From Phycisphaerae bacterium (GTDB lineage: Bacteria; Chloroflexota; Anaerolineae; 4572-78; J111): DNA of 64,000 bases. Shown piece by piece: positions 50,996 to 59,364 of this stretch; position 1 is the stretch's first letter, and each line of letters starts with the position of its first letter. Location of the stretch: assembly GCA_028285035.1 (NCBI GenBank), contig JANQQF010000019.1:79161-143160 (forward strand), read 5' to 3'. The notes beneath the pieces were generated by a model. The model was not told where the DNA came from and searched no databases. It worked only from the letters and a program-made list of their open reading frames with translations. A program made the translations under genes and the position numbers.

Positions 50996-53362
50996 CTATT
51001 CCTGTGCCTGCCGAACCAACTGAAACAACCGCTCCGAGGTGATCGGCAACTCAAAAATCTCAATACCCAACGGAGCCAGCGCATCAGCCACCGCATTGGC
51101 AATCGCGGCGGGAGCGCCGATAGTTCCACCCTCGCCCATTCCACGGAAGCCGCCGATGGTGGCCGAGAGTTCACTTTCGATATGGATGATATCGATGGTC
51201 GGGGTTTCGACGGCTGAGGGGATGACGTAGTCGGCCAGATTTGCGGTGAGCACTTGGCCTTGGGCATCATAAACCACTTCTTCAAATTGGGCCGCCCCGA
51301 CTCCCTGCGCCACACCTCCGTACACCTGTCCATCCACAATCATCGGATTGATCAGCTTACCGCAATCCTCGGCCACAACATAGTTGCGAATGGTCACTCG
51401 ATAGGTGCCGGGATCGATATCTACGACGACGAGGTGGGTGGCTGAAGATGTCGTGCCAAAGAGCGGATCGTACATCTTTGTGGCCGTTAAATTGCCAACC
51501 TCATCCTTGAAATCTTTAGATAAACGTCCCATCTCTGAGTAGAAGGCGCGGGCTAATGCTAACAACGTCATTGAGGTGCTGGTGCCGCGCACAGAGAGGC
51601 GACTGTTATCAATCTCAATATCATCCAATCCCGCCTCAAATAGCTCCGCCGCCACCTTGACCAACTTCTCGCGGACGGCCCGGGCCGACAATGCCCCGGC
51701 CCCGGCACCCAACACCCCGCTGCGGCTGGCATACGTACCTGTGCTATGAGGGACGGCTGAGCTGTCCCCATGAATGATTGTAATATCCTCCAACCGCACG
51801 CCTAATTCATCGGCTACAATTTGGGCCAAGGTCGTTTCCAGGCCCTGTCCGTGGGATGATACGCCAAAGGCTGCGGTCACGCCGCCGGTAGAGTCGATGG
51901 AAATCGTACAGGTTTCGGTGCCCGTATTGATGGGCATTCCAGGAGAGGCTGAAATTCGAGAGCCAATTCCCGTTAGCTCGGCATAGGCGGCAAGACCAAT
52001 GCCCATCCAGCGGCCCTCTTCTTTGGCTTGGGCTTGTTCTTGTCGTAGCGTTTCATAATTGATGCTCTCACAGGCTGCGTGTAGACATTCCGTGAAGCTG
52101 GAGTGATCCCAGATGATGCCTGAGGCGGTGCGATATGGAAATTCATCCGGCTGGACCATATTGCGCTGTCGTATCTCGCGAGGATCTAATCCGAGCTTCT
52201 TTGCGGCCATATCCATCAGCCGTTCCATCACAAAAGTAGAGATGGGCCGACCCACGCCCCGATAGGGTCCCATCGGTGTTTTTGAGGTCGCCACGGCGCG
52301 TACTTGCGCTTTGTAAGCGGGCATCCGATAGGGGCCGGGTAAAAAGCTGACGACCTGAACCGGCTCAAGCCCTGCGGTCCAGGGATAAATCGAATACGCC
52401 CCCACATCCCCAATCACATCGGCTTGGAGGCCAACAATTTGGCCTCGAGTATCAAACGCCAATTCGGCGTCAACGATTTCGTCGAAGGATTGAGTGGTCG
52501 AGACAAGATCCTCCAAACGATCCCCGGTCCATTTGATGGGCTGGCCCAACTTGCGGGCTAAAATGCATACAAGTAACTCTTCGGGATAAAGCGTTACCTT
52601 ACCTCCAAAACCACCGCCCACATCTGGGGCAATGACCCGGACCCGGTTCCCAGGAATGTCCAGGGCTTCTACCAGAATATCGCGAATGATGCCAGGGGCC
52701 TGAGTCGAAGAGTGCAGGGTCAAACTGCGGCGGGCAGGGTCATACTCGGCCAAGTAGGCCCGATTTTCCAAGGCCGTTGGAGTTTTGCGGTGAAAACGGA
52801 AGCGTCCCCCAACTTTCACCGCAGCTTGCTCAAATGCCTCAGTCACATCGCCCCGCTCAAAGGCACGTGAGACTAACACATTCGAGAAGAGATCATCATG
52901 CAATTTAGGGGCATCTGATTTGATCGCTTCTTCGGGGTTGATTAAATTGACCAACGGTTCATAATCAATCATCACCAAGGCCGCCGCATCTTCAGCAATG
53001 TACCGATCCTCGGCCACCACCGCGACCACAGGTTCTCCGACAAATCGCACTTTCTCATCAGCCAAAATCGTCAGAGTTGTGGGCTGATAATTTTTCATTC
53101 GTGATTTAGCGTGCAGGGGATTGACCTGACCAACTAGATCTTGGGCTGTAATCACTGCTCTCACCCCAGACAATTTCGCTGCCTCGCTCGTGTCTATGCC
53201 GGTGATCTTGGCGTGGGCATAATCGCTGCGTCGGTAGGCGATGTGCAGAAGGTTGGGGATGTGTACATCATCGACGTATTTGCCGTGGCCAGTCAGGAGG
53301 CGGGGGTCTTCGACCCGCTTGACCCGTGATCCGACCAGCTTTGGTCTCAGTTCGGGGTTCAT
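50996..53362 (-). CDS. Molybdenum hydroxylase large subunit (xanthine dehydrogenase/CoxL family)
   Basis: The 788-residue protein begins GSRVKRVEDPRLLTGHGKYV, has the Moco-binding segment PDVGGGFGGKVTLYPEELLV, the active-site loop MGPYRGVGRP and GMGEGGTIGAPAAIANAV, with the catalytic Glu in GEGG. The loop is of the Form II/xanthine-dehydrogenase type (AYRGAGRP-like), not the AYxCSFR of true CO dehydrogenase, so hydroxylation of an aromatic heterocycle or aldehyde is more likely. Its ATG overlaps the iron-sulfur subunit stop by 4 nt. Together with 53359-53844 and 53835-54722 it forms a complete three-subunit enzyme. The substrate is unknown. Confidence 0.93.
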   Translation of the reverse strand: MNPELRPKLVGSRVKRVEDPRLLTGHGKYVDDVHIPNLLHIAYRRSDYAHAKITGIDTSEAAKLSGVRAVITAQDLVGQVNPLHAKSRMKNYQPTTLTILADEKVRFVGEPVVAVVAEDRYIAEDAAALVMIDYEPLVNLINPEEAIKSDAPKLHDDLFSNVLVSRAFERGDVTEAFEQAAVKVGGRFRFHRKTPTALENRAYLAEYDPARRSLTLHSSTQAPGIIRDILVEALDIPGNRVRVIAPDVGGGFGGKVTLYPEELLVCILARKLGQPIKWTGDRLEDLVSTTQSFDEIVDAELAFDTRGQIVGLQADVIGDVGAYSIYPWTAGLEPVQVVSFLPGPYRMPAYKAQVRAVATSKTPMGPYRGVGRPISTFVMERLMDMAAKKLGLDPREIRQRNMVQPDEFPYRTASGIIWDHSSFTECLHAACESINYETLRQEQAQAKEEGRWMGIGLAAYAELTGIGSRISASPGMPINTGTETCTISIDSTGGVTAAFGVSSHGQGLETTLAQIVADELGVRLEDITIIHGDSSAVPHSTGTYASRSGVLGAGAGALSARAVREKLVKVAAELFEAGLDDIEIDNSRLSVRGTSTSMTLLALARAFYSEMGRLSKDFKDEVGNLTATKMYDPLFGTTSSATHLVVVDIDPGTYRVTIRNYVVAEDCGKLINPMIVDGQVYGGVAQGVGAAQFEEVVYDAQGQVLTANLADYVIPSAVETPTIDIIHIESELSATIGGFRGMGEGGTIGAPAAIANAVADALAPLGIEIFELPITSERLFQLVRQAQE

Positions 53363-53844
53363 TTTGCCACCCCCTTCTGCTCATTGATGGCCGCTCGAAC
53401 CGCCTGAACAATGCCATCGTAACCTGTACAACGACAAAGATTGCCTGACAATCCTTCGCGAATGTCGTCATCGGTTGGTAGCTCATATTTGTTAAGCAAG
53501 TCGACACAGGTCATTAACATACCTGGTGTGCAGAAACCACATTGCAAGCCGTGGTGCTCCTGAAATTTTTCTTGGATCAGATTGAGCGCATCGGGCGAGC
53601 CCAAGCCCTCAACGGTTGTAATCTCAGCCCCATCAGCCTGAATGGCTAAAGTCAGACAGGCCCGAATGCTGTTCCCATTGAGTAGAACGGTGCAGGCCCC
53701 ACACACGCCATGCTCGCACCCGACGTGCGTGCCGGTTAAGCCTAGGGTGTGGCGCAAAAAATCGGTTAATAAAAGGCGTGGTTCGACGTCTCGTTGATAG
53801 GAAATACCATTGACAGTGAGTTGGATCGACTTTTTTAAGCCCAC
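53359..53844 (-). CDS. Molybdenum hydroxylase [2Fe-2S] small subunit
   Basis: I choose the GTG at 53844, since AGGAG lies 8 nt upstream; the frame is open 9 codons further. The plant-type cluster motif is GCEHGVCGACTVLLNG with a later C in ACLTLA, and the second cluster motif is CGFCTPGM with CRCTGY. Size and order are those of CoxS/XdhC-like subunits. It passes electrons between Moco and FAD. Overlaps the FAD subunit by 10 nt and the large subunit by 4 nt, so translation is coupled. Confidence 0.94.
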   Translation of the reverse strand: MGLKKSIQLTVNGISYQRDVEPRLLLTDFLRHTLGLTGTHVGCEHGVCGACTVLLNGNSIRACLTLAIQADGAEITTVEGLGSPDALNLIQEKFQEHHGLQCGFCTPGMLMTCVDLLNKYELPTDDDIREGLSGNLCRCTGYDGIVQAVRAAINEQKGVAK

Positions 53845-54722
53845 GGGTTCTCTCCTATGGCTCGGTCCCACGCCGCCTCAAGCGTCCGTTTGGTTAAAAC
53901 CCCAGCTAAATGTGTTCGATAGTCAGCAGACGCGTGAATGTCATTGGTTGGGGTGATGCTATTTTGGACAATCTGTGACACTTGCTCTAGCAAACTCTCA
54001 TCAAGGCGCTGGCCTTTGAGAGTCTGCTCGGTAGCTTCAGCTCGAATGGGCGTATCCGCCACGCCCATCAAGGTAAGACGTGCTTCCGCAATTGTTTGAT
54101 CATCAGCCAATGTCAAGGTTGTGGCGACTGCAGCCAATGCATAATCTCCGGCTCGTGGTGCATACTCGTCAAATCCCCAGCCTGTGTTAGCAGGCAAGGC
54201 CGGTAGCTCAATTTCGATCAGCAACTCATCTTCAGCCAGAGCGGTTGTCAGTAACCCCTGGAAAAAATTTTGAGCATCGATCCATTTGGTTTTTGTCGGA
54301 CCAGCGATCTTGAATTTTGCGTCGAGGAGTAAGGTGAGCATCGGTAATTCCGCCGCCGGATCAGCATGGGCCAGACTACCACCAATCGTGCCACGATTAC
54401 GAATTGCCAAATGGGCCACGTGTTTCATCGCTGCGGTGATGATTGGGAAGTGGATTTCAATTACCGATGACATTTCCAAAGTATGCTGGGTGGTCAAGGC
54501 CCCGATTCGCAACCCATCCTGATGTTCTCGAATGTAGGCTAAATCAGGCAGGCGGGAAATGTCGACGAGGAGATCTGGCTCGGTTAGCCGGAAGTTGAGC
54601 ATCGGCATCAAACTCTGTCCACCCGCAATAACCTTCGCCTCCCCAGCGTGATTGGCCAGCATCGTGAGTGCTTCATCCAGGCTGGCTGGAGCCATATAAT
54701 CAAATACCGGAGGTTTCATCAA
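53835..54722 (-). CDS. Molybdenum hydroxylase FAD-binding middle subunit
   Basis: FDYMAPASLDEALTML at the N-terminus, the FAD motifs AGGQSLMPMLNFRL and TIGGSLAHADPAAELP, and the C-terminal CO-dehydrogenase flavoprotein domain (YALAAVATTLTL) identify a CoxM-type subunit of usual length (295 aa). It starts immediately after the enoyl-CoA hydratase stop (no gap). It accepts electrons from the iron-sulfur subunit and passes them to an external acceptor. Confidence 0.93.
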   Translation of the reverse strand: MMKPPVFDYMAPASLDEALTMLANHAGEAKVIAGGQSLMPMLNFRLTEPDLLVDISRLPDLAYIREHQDGLRIGALTTQHTLEMSSVIEIHFPIITAAMKHVAHLAIRNRGTIGGSLAHADPAAELPMLTLLLDAKFKIAGPTKTKWIDAQNFFQGLLTTALAEDELLIEIELPALPANTGWGFDEYAPRAGDYALAAVATTLTLADDQTIAEARLTLMGVADTPIRAEATEQTLKGQRLDESLLEQVSQIVQNSITPTNDIHASADYRTHLAGVLTKRTLEAAWDRAIGENPWA

Positions 54723-55499
54723 TCACCATCCTTTGAATTGAGGATCACGTCTTGCTTTGAAGGCCTGCTGTCCTTCTTGATAATCATCACTCTCACTGGC
54801 CTTGAGCATCAACGCTTTAGCTTGAGCGAGATCTAGGGTACCTGTACCGAGGGCGAGTTGATTGAGTATGAACTTTGTACCGGCAATAGAAAGGGGGGCA
54901 TTTTTGGCCATCTCTTTGGCAAATTCAATCGACTGTTTCAGCGGATGGGCTTCAATCCGGTTGATAAGACCCATTTGTTGGGCTTTTTCGGCATTCAGGC
55001 GTTCGGCAGCGTACAGGATGCGTTTGGCGTTTGATAGCCCCACAAGCGCCAACAAATTTTGGGTGCTACGGAGATCATAGACGATCGACATTTTGGCGGC
55101 GGGGATAAAAAAGGTGGCGTTGGGGGAGACGATACGAAAATCACAGGCCAGGGCGAGGCCGCAGCCTCCGCCAACACAATAGCCCTGAATGGCGGCGATT
55201 ACTGGCTTTTGCGTTTTCATGATGGCATTTGAGGCCCCGTCCACGGCTTGGCTGTAAGCAGTGATTTGCTCGGCGGTTGAGCGCACCTCCCCAAATTCGG
55301 AGATGTCGGCCCCAGTGCAGAAATTGCCACCACTGCCCGTCAGAATGACGCCACGTATGTCAGAATCTTCACTCAATTGGCCAAATAGGTCGGCCAACCC
55401 CTGCCACATCGCCAGTGTAACGCAATTTTTTTGCTCTGGCCGATTGAGGGTAACGATTGCGATACGATCTTTAGTCTGAGTTAAAATATGATTCGTCAT
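54723..55499 (-). CDS. Enoyl-CoA hydratase/isomerase family protein
   Basis: The crotonase fold is shown by IAIVTLNRPEQKNCVTLAMW, the oxyanion-hole segment GNFCTGADISEFGE and the second GGGCGLALACDFRIVSPNAT. In place of the usual hydratase Glu, the local sequence after the second loop is FFIPAAKMSIVYD, so exact chemistry is uncertain. First gene of the molybdenum hydroxylase operon. With an SDR at the other end, the set suggests degradation of a cyclic or aromatic acyl-CoA compound, which is inference. Confidence 0.88.
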   Translation of the reverse strand: MTNHILTQTKDRIAIVTLNRPEQKNCVTLAMWQGLADLFGQLSEDSDIRGVILTGSGGNFCTGADISEFGEVRSTAEQITAYSQAVDGASNAIMKTQKPVIAAIQGYCVGGGCGLALACDFRIVSPNATFFIPAAKMSIVYDLRSTQNLLALVGLSNAKRILYAAERLNAEKAQQMGLINRIEAHPLKQSIEFAKEMAKNAPLSIAGTKFILNQLALGTGTLDLAQAKALMLKASESDDYQEGQQAFKARRDPQFKGW

Positions 55500-55806
55500 T
55501 GAACTGTTCTCGTAAGTTTATTTTGGAGATTACGTGTGGAAAATGATGCTTATAGTTACAAGATAAAACAGATAAAAAATTTAAGCAAAGATGTCTAAAT
55601 TTAATGACGAGGTTGCTTGATTAAAGCAGAAGCGGTTTTGAGGAATATGCCTGAGCCTGTGGCACGATGCCGAAGAGTGAAAATGTAACGCGGGTTGTTT
55701 ACCTACAGGCTGTCCGGCTGTTTCAAATGGCAGGAAACCATCCTGCCATATGCTATTTTCGAGGAAGAAATAAGGGGCAATTCAAGCGAATTACCCCTTC
55801 GAAATC
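55500..55806. other. Intergenic region with two hairpins
   Basis: Besides the terminator at 55772-55799, a perfect 9-bp hairpin lies at 55727-55749 (ATGGCAGGA with TCCTGCCAT). The part nearest 55500 should contain the promoter of the enoyl-CoA hydratase operon, but no clear boxes were found. Confidence 0.45.
55772..55799 (-). terminator. Terminator-like hairpin after the OsmC gene
   Basis: A 12-bp stem with one wobble pair, AAGGGGCAATTC with GAATTACCCCTT, and a 4-nt loop lie 8 bp after the OsmC stop. On minus it is followed by ATTTCTT, a weak T-tract. Confidence 0.65.
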
Positions 55807-56337
55807 TTAAGCCAGATCTGTGCTTACGTTGAGAGCGCGTGTCAAGATACTGCCGACGGGAGAGGTTCTGAGGACTTGATCGTGTAAGGCTTGTAACTGT
55901 TCTGGGCTGGCATCGCTATCCAGATGAACGGTCGTTTTGATATCTGAGAAGCCAGCCGGTACATTGTCATCGATGCCCAGGAAACCGGCTAAATCAATGT
56001 CACCTTCTACCTCAATCTTCAAATCTTTGATCTCAATCCCACGTAGGGCTGCATTCATCGTGTAGCCAACGGTCAAGCAAGAACTATAGGCAGCCAAGAC
56101 CATTTCCACCATATTCGGGGCGGTGTTACTGCCACCCAAGCCTTCCGGCTCATCCATATGAACGACGTGGTCTCGGATGGTCGACTCGCACTGAAAGCCC
56201 CCCTTCCAGGTAGTGGACGCTTGCCATTTGGTTTGGCCTTTATCAGCGTCATCACGAATCGCCCCGATCAGTCCTTCAACGGCCTGTACTGGAACCCCAT
56301 TGATACTTTCATCTTTTACGAGTAATTGTTCAGACAT
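55807..56337 (-). CDS. OsmC-family protein with a single conserved cysteine
   Basis: The ATG at 56337 is preceded by GGAGG at 5 nt; the frame runs 55 codons further but through a terminator. The 176-residue product has the OsmC fold pattern: IRDHVVHMDEPEGLGGSNTA, then PNMVEMVLAAYSSCLTVGYT, and the C-terminal helix region. Cys87 is the first conserved cysteine. The second, normally in a C-P-V context, is Ser159 (RTSPVGS), so the classical two-Cys hydroperoxidase cycle should not operate. Such variants may handle other thiol or sulfur chemistry. The upstream RNA unit with a cysteine-codon run may regulate it. Confidence 0.88.
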   Translation of the reverse strand: MSEQLLVKDESINGVPVQAVEGLIGAIRDDADKGQTKWQASTTWKGGFQCESTIRDHVVHMDEPEGLGGSNTAPNMVEMVLAAYSSCLTVGYTMNAALRGIEIKDLKIEVEGDIDLAGFLGIDDNVPAGFSDIKTTVHLDSDASPEQLQALHDQVLRTSPVGSILTRALNVSTDLA

Positions 56338-56424
56338 AGTTACCTCCAAGGTATGAATAGTAATGAATTTGTAGTAAATAGACCCACGTTGGCGTATTGC
56401 TCCACACGAACGTATCCGCATACC

Positions 56425-56459
56425 AAAAACACCGCCTCCTAATAAAATCGGGGGCGGTG
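56425..56459 (-). terminator. Second intrinsic terminator upstream of osmC
   Basis: On minus, CACCGCC (56453-56459) pairs with GGCGGTG (56430-56436) and is followed by T5 (56425-56429). It lies 88 bp before the OsmC start and just after the first terminator. Confidence 0.65.
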
Positions 56460-56466
56460 GTGTAAT

Positions 56467-56496
56467 AAAAAAGCGCCTGGAGAATTCCAGGCGCTT
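56467..56496 (-). terminator. Strong intrinsic terminator of the leader RNA
   Basis: A perfect 11-bp stem, AAGCGCCTGGA with TCCAGGCGCTT (56471-56481 and 56486-56496), a 4-nt loop and a T6 tract on the minus strand. It ends transcripts from the promoter at 56700-56728. Confidence 0.9.
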
Positions 56497-56565
56497 GAGC
56501 AACCATTGATTTCCCCGCCCGACCGCTAGGCCGTTGTGGCGAGGACAGTGATGCGTCTGATGACG

Positions 56566-56670
56566 TTAGGCAAGCTTAAAATCCTGCGCTTCAGACAGTT
56601 TGCACTGCCCTCGTGAGCAACAGGAACAACAACAGATGCAGTTGTTTATAATTTGCCAGGCGTTTATCAT
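56566..56670 (-). CDS. 34-residue cysteine-rich mini-ORF (possible leader peptide)
   Basis: The frame begins MINAWQIINN and continues CICCCSCCSRGQC, seven cysteines within thirteen residues, before ending at TAA. It starts ~23 nt after the expected transcription start; no strong ribosome binding site is visible. Runs of regulatory codons are typical of attenuator leader peptides, and cysteine-rich leaders are known before sulfur-metabolism genes in other bacteria. A small metal-binding peptide is an alternative. Translation is unproven. Confidence 0.4.
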   Translation of the reverse strand: MINAWQIINNCICCCSCCSRGQCKLSEAQDFKLA

Positions 56671-56699
56671 GGGTGTGATATATCTCAAAAATTTCGCGG

Positions 56700-56728
56700 A
56701 GTATAGTTCGATTTTAGACGTCTGTCAA
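56700..56728 (-). promoter_or_regulatory. Consensus sigma70-type promoter TTGACA-N17-TATACT of the leader RNA
   Basis: On minus, TTGACA (56723-56728) and TATACT (56700-56705) are 17 nt apart, one of the best promoter matches in the window. It lies directly after the terminator of the upstream 43-aa gene. Confidence 0.85.
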
Positions 56729-56734
56729 ATCAAA

Positions 56735-56766
56735 TAAAAAAATCCCGGGCAACATAGTCCAGGATT
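56735..56766 (-). terminator. Intrinsic terminator after the 43-aa gene
   Basis: On minus, AATCCTGG pairs with CCGGGATT (one wobble) followed by T7. It separates the small gene at 56820-56951 from the leader RNA promoter. Confidence 0.75.
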
Positions 56767-56819
56767 GTTCAAAACTAGCAAGACATGGCCAGTTTTTATT
56801 TAATTGGTGAGTGATCACT

Positions 56820-56951
56820 CTAGAACAAACCAAACAAGCTGAGCAAGCGTCCAATCACGCCCTGTTTTTTGGGCGAGACGGCCTGCATTGGCTCTTGAAC
56901 CTGTCGAACGCGAATGATCTCTTCAACTTTTGGTAAAACCAACATATCCAT
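56820..56951 (-). CDS. 43-residue small protein of unknown function
   Basis: AAAGGAGC stands 7-8 nt before the ATG at 56951, so I prefer this start to one 46 codons upstream. The product begins MDMLVLPKVEEIIRVRQVQE and ends in a short hydrophobic, amphipathic segment (GVIGRLLSLFGLF). It has its own terminator. No family recognised. It may associate with the membrane. Confidence 0.6.
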   Translation of the reverse strand: MDMLVLPKVEEIIRVRQVQEPMQAVSPKKQGVIGRLLSLFGLF

Positions 56952-57208
56952 CTGATTGCTCCTTTCATCCTTAGTCGCAGATGTTGAGAGTACCCTTAAA
57001 TTTTTCAGAAATTTAGGAGTAGATGAACAAAATATTAAACCATTAATCTTCGTTGTTAATTCTGTGGCGTCATTGTCACGGGTGGTCACTTAAACATTTC
57101 GCTCAAAGTCTCAACAACCCGTTAGCCAGATGAGTAATAATTGTTTTGTGCAATTTATAACAAACTACACGCCTCTCATTAAACTTAGCTTAAATATATT
57201 ACAAATAG

Positions 57209-58294
57209 TTATTCAGGGTGTACCGATACCCGTAGCCAATCCTGTGAGCGGGCTATCTCGATTGCAGTTGGTAAGTCTTCCAAGGTATACGGTGGGCTGA
57301 CTAACTGATCAAAAGGATACTTCTCTACTGTATTGGCGAGAAATTGGACAGCTTCATCAAGATGCCATGGGGCATAATTATGGATGCCGTAAACCGTCAG
57401 ATTCTTACGAATGATTTGCTCACCAGTAATTTCAAGCTGGCTGTTGGGGTGAACCATTCCCACAAAACCGTACGTGCCGCCAATGCGTAGCAAGCGCAGT
57501 CCCTCAGGCACCAGTGCGGCCACACCAGCGATTTCAAGCACCGCATCAACTCCCGGTTCTGCCACAGCTAAAATTTTTTTTCGCTCTTCTCCATATTGGT
57601 CAGGTTGCCCATTGATAGGAATACCCCCAAAGTTTGGGACCTGAGCCAAGCGGTTCTGGTTGATATCGACGCAAAATATGTGCTTTACGCCTTGCTGGTG
57701 CAACAAAGCACAGGCGTATAGACCAAGAAGCCCAACTCCTTGGATGACCACACTGTTGCACTCATCAGGTAGTTGGGAGACCATATTGACCACCGTGGCG
57801 AGGGCGCAATTGGCGGGGACAATGACGTTATCTGGCAGCGAGTCGGGCACTTTTACGATGTGCGTGCCCGCTCTCAGAAGGATGTGTGAGGCGTAACAGC
57901 CGTTGAGTCCCGTGCCATTGTCCATCGCTGCGTGACCATACTTAAAGAGATGTTGACATTTTTGGGGAAGTTGATATTCGGTGCACATTACACATTGACC
58001 GCAGCTATCGGCCATGCTCCAGGTGACACGATCTCCAATGTTTAGGTTTGGTCGATCTTGCCCGATGTGTACGACTCGACCGACGGCCTCGTGTCCCAGA
58101 ATACAGGGCGTCGGTTCCTGTCGTTGGCCGCTGATGGTATGTAAGTCTGAGCCACAAATCGTAGCCAGACTGATTTCCACGAGAACTTCGCCCGCCGCCA
58201 ACTGTTCAGGCATAGGCCAGCTTTCCAGACGAAACGGCTGGTTGAGAGTATCAAAAATTTGTACCGTAGCCGATTGGGGTTTTGGGGAAGGCAT
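57209..58294 (-). CDS. Zinc-dependent alcohol dehydrogenase, HpnZ-like (phosphonate-catabolism type)
   Basis: I prefer the ATG at 58294 with GAGG upstream; another lies four codons earlier. Catalytic zinc ligands CGSDLH and GHEAVGRV, four structural cysteines (SCGQCVMCTEYQLPQKC) and a Rossmann GVGLLGLYA motif define a medium-chain dehydrogenase. The segment LPQKCQHLFKYGHAAMDNGT, then GLNGCYASHILLRAGTHIVK, is close to the proposed phosphonate-catabolism dehydrogenase (HpnZ, TIGR03366) pattern. No phn genes are in the window, so the substrate remains open. It is the last gene of a catabolic set with an MBL hydrolase, MFS transporter and DUF3604 protein. Confidence 0.85.
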   Translation of the reverse strand: MPSPKPQSATVQIFDTLNQPFRLESWPMPEQLAAGEVLVEISLATICGSDLHTISGQRQEPTPCILGHEAVGRVVHIGQDRPNLNIGDRVTWSMADSCGQCVMCTEYQLPQKCQHLFKYGHAAMDNGTGLNGCYASHILLRAGTHIVKVPDSLPDNVIVPANCALATVVNMVSQLPDECNSVVIQGVGLLGLYACALLHQQGVKHIFCVDINQNRLAQVPNFGGIPINGQPDQYGEERKKILAVAEPGVDAVLEIAGVAALVPEGLRLLRIGGTYGFVGMVHPNSQLEITGEQIIRKNLTVYGIHNYAPWHLDEAVQFLANTVEKYPFDQLVSPPYTLEDLPTAIEIARSQDWLRVSVHPE

Positions 58295-58394
58295 CGTCAA
58301 CCTCATCTGTCATTTTGGACAGGATCTACAAGATTATTAAGATTTTATTAATTTATTCTGTAAATCTTGTAAATCCTGTCCGAATTGTTTTCGT

Positions 58395-59285
58395 TTACAA
58401 ATCAATTCGCATCAAATCGCGAGCAATACGTAACTCACCAGACCAATGCTGACGAATATCGCGGACAACATCCTCCATAAAAGCCGGACCGATTAACTCG
58501 GCAGGCATATGTAGCGACAGGAATTGCTTCAGGATTGGATTGGTTGTGTCGAAATGGCCAAAATGGGTGGCGACAAGGCTTTTTACGTTGGCTCGTGTGG
58601 CGAGCTTCCCCAGTTCAGTCGGACTGGTATGCGCATAGGTCCCAATCTGAATCTTTTTGCGAAACTCAATGGCTTTTTCGGGGAAAGTACATTCGTGAAC
58701 TAGCAGATCAGCCCCTTTGGCTAGCTCGACCAATCGCTCACACGGCGCGGTGTCACCACTAAAGACGACAGATTTACCATCCACGCTGTCTAGGCGAAGG
58801 CCAAAACATTGGGTAATATCATCAGGAATATGATCGACTAGACAAGCCCGAACCTGGACGAGGTCATCCTCAAAGATCAAACCTGGCTCACATTCGCGGA
58901 CATCCGGTTGCAGAATCCCCAGATTTTGCCGATTTTTGTATTGTGAGCGGGCCTCAATATCTTTGCTGAAGGCCCCGTTTGCTAAAAGCTGATCAACAAA
59001 CCGCTGTGTTCCTGGTGGCCCAACCACAATCGGGGCTTTTTCGCGATTGCAAATCCAGGTTGAAATCATAAAGAAGGGAAATTCGCAGATGTGATCGAAG
59101 TGGAGGTGGGAGAGGAAGACGTGATTAACCTGCGTTGGGTCGACGCCCGCTCGCATCATTTGATGGGTGGCCCCATGGCCACAATCGAGGAGATAGTGGC
59201 GATCTCTGATGGTCACTAAGATTGAAGAATGGTTGCGGTCTGGGTCCGGTAAGGCTGCGCCCGTGCCTAGCATAATTATTCGCAT
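58395..59285 (-). CDS. MBL-fold hydrolase (RNase Z/arylsulfatase-like)
   Basis: AAGGAGC precedes the ATG at 59285; a frame 44 codons longer has no signal. MRIIMLGTGAALPDPDRNHS, LLDCGHGATHQMM, the zinc motif SHLHFDHICEF (HxHxDH), VFSGDTAPCERL and LVATHFGHFD are typical of the RNase Z/arylsulfatase subgroup of metallo-beta-lactamase-fold enzymes. A tRNA 3'-processing role would need the exosite insertion, which I do not see; the catabolic context suggests a small-molecule ester or cyclic phosphate. 296 residues. Confidence 0.87.
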   Translation of the reverse strand: MRIIMLGTGAALPDPDRNHSSILVTIRDRHYLLDCGHGATHQMMRAGVDPTQVNHVFLSHLHFDHICEFPFFMISTWICNREKAPIVVGPPGTQRFVDQLLANGAFSKDIEARSQYKNRQNLGILQPDVRECEPGLIFEDDLVQVRACLVDHIPDDITQCFGLRLDSVDGKSVVFSGDTAPCERLVELAKGADLLVHECTFPEKAIEFRKKIQIGTYAHTSPTELGKLATRANVKSLVATHFGHFDTTNPILKQFLSLHMPAELIGPAFMEDVVRDIRQHWSGELRIARDLMRIDL

Positions 59286-59364
59286 GATGATGCTCCTTGG
59301 AAGATGGTTTTCAATAAGGAATCCGAAAGTGCACTTTTGGATTCCTGAAAATTTTAACCTGCAA

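Larger units (their letters stand above)
56467..56693 (-). ncRNA. Candidate structured leader or small RNA (~225 nt) upstream of osmC
   Basis: The unit is bounded by a consensus promoter and a strong terminator. Within it CGAGGGCAGTG pairs with CACTGTCCTCG (11 bp, one wobble), enclosing GTCTGA/TCAGAC. An alternative stem pairs CCTCGCC with GGCGGGG and competes for the same bases, and a small hairpin CGGCC-TAGC-GGTCG lies between. ACGCCTGG near the 5' end repeats the terminator's left arm and could pair with its right arm. These mutually exclusive pairings resemble an attenuator. I do not recognise a known riboswitch or 6S RNA class. It also carries a 34-codon Cys-rich frame. Confidence 0.55.

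Noticed and set aside
50996..53362. Aerobic CO dehydrogenase
   Set aside because: The active-site loop is GPYRGVGRP, not AYxCSFR with the copper-binding Cys.
56467..56693. 6S RNA, tmRNA or a known riboswitch for the RNA upstream of osmC
   Set aside because: The 5' and 3' ends do not form the long 6S duplex, there is no tRNA-like end, and none of the riboswitch core motifs I know fit.
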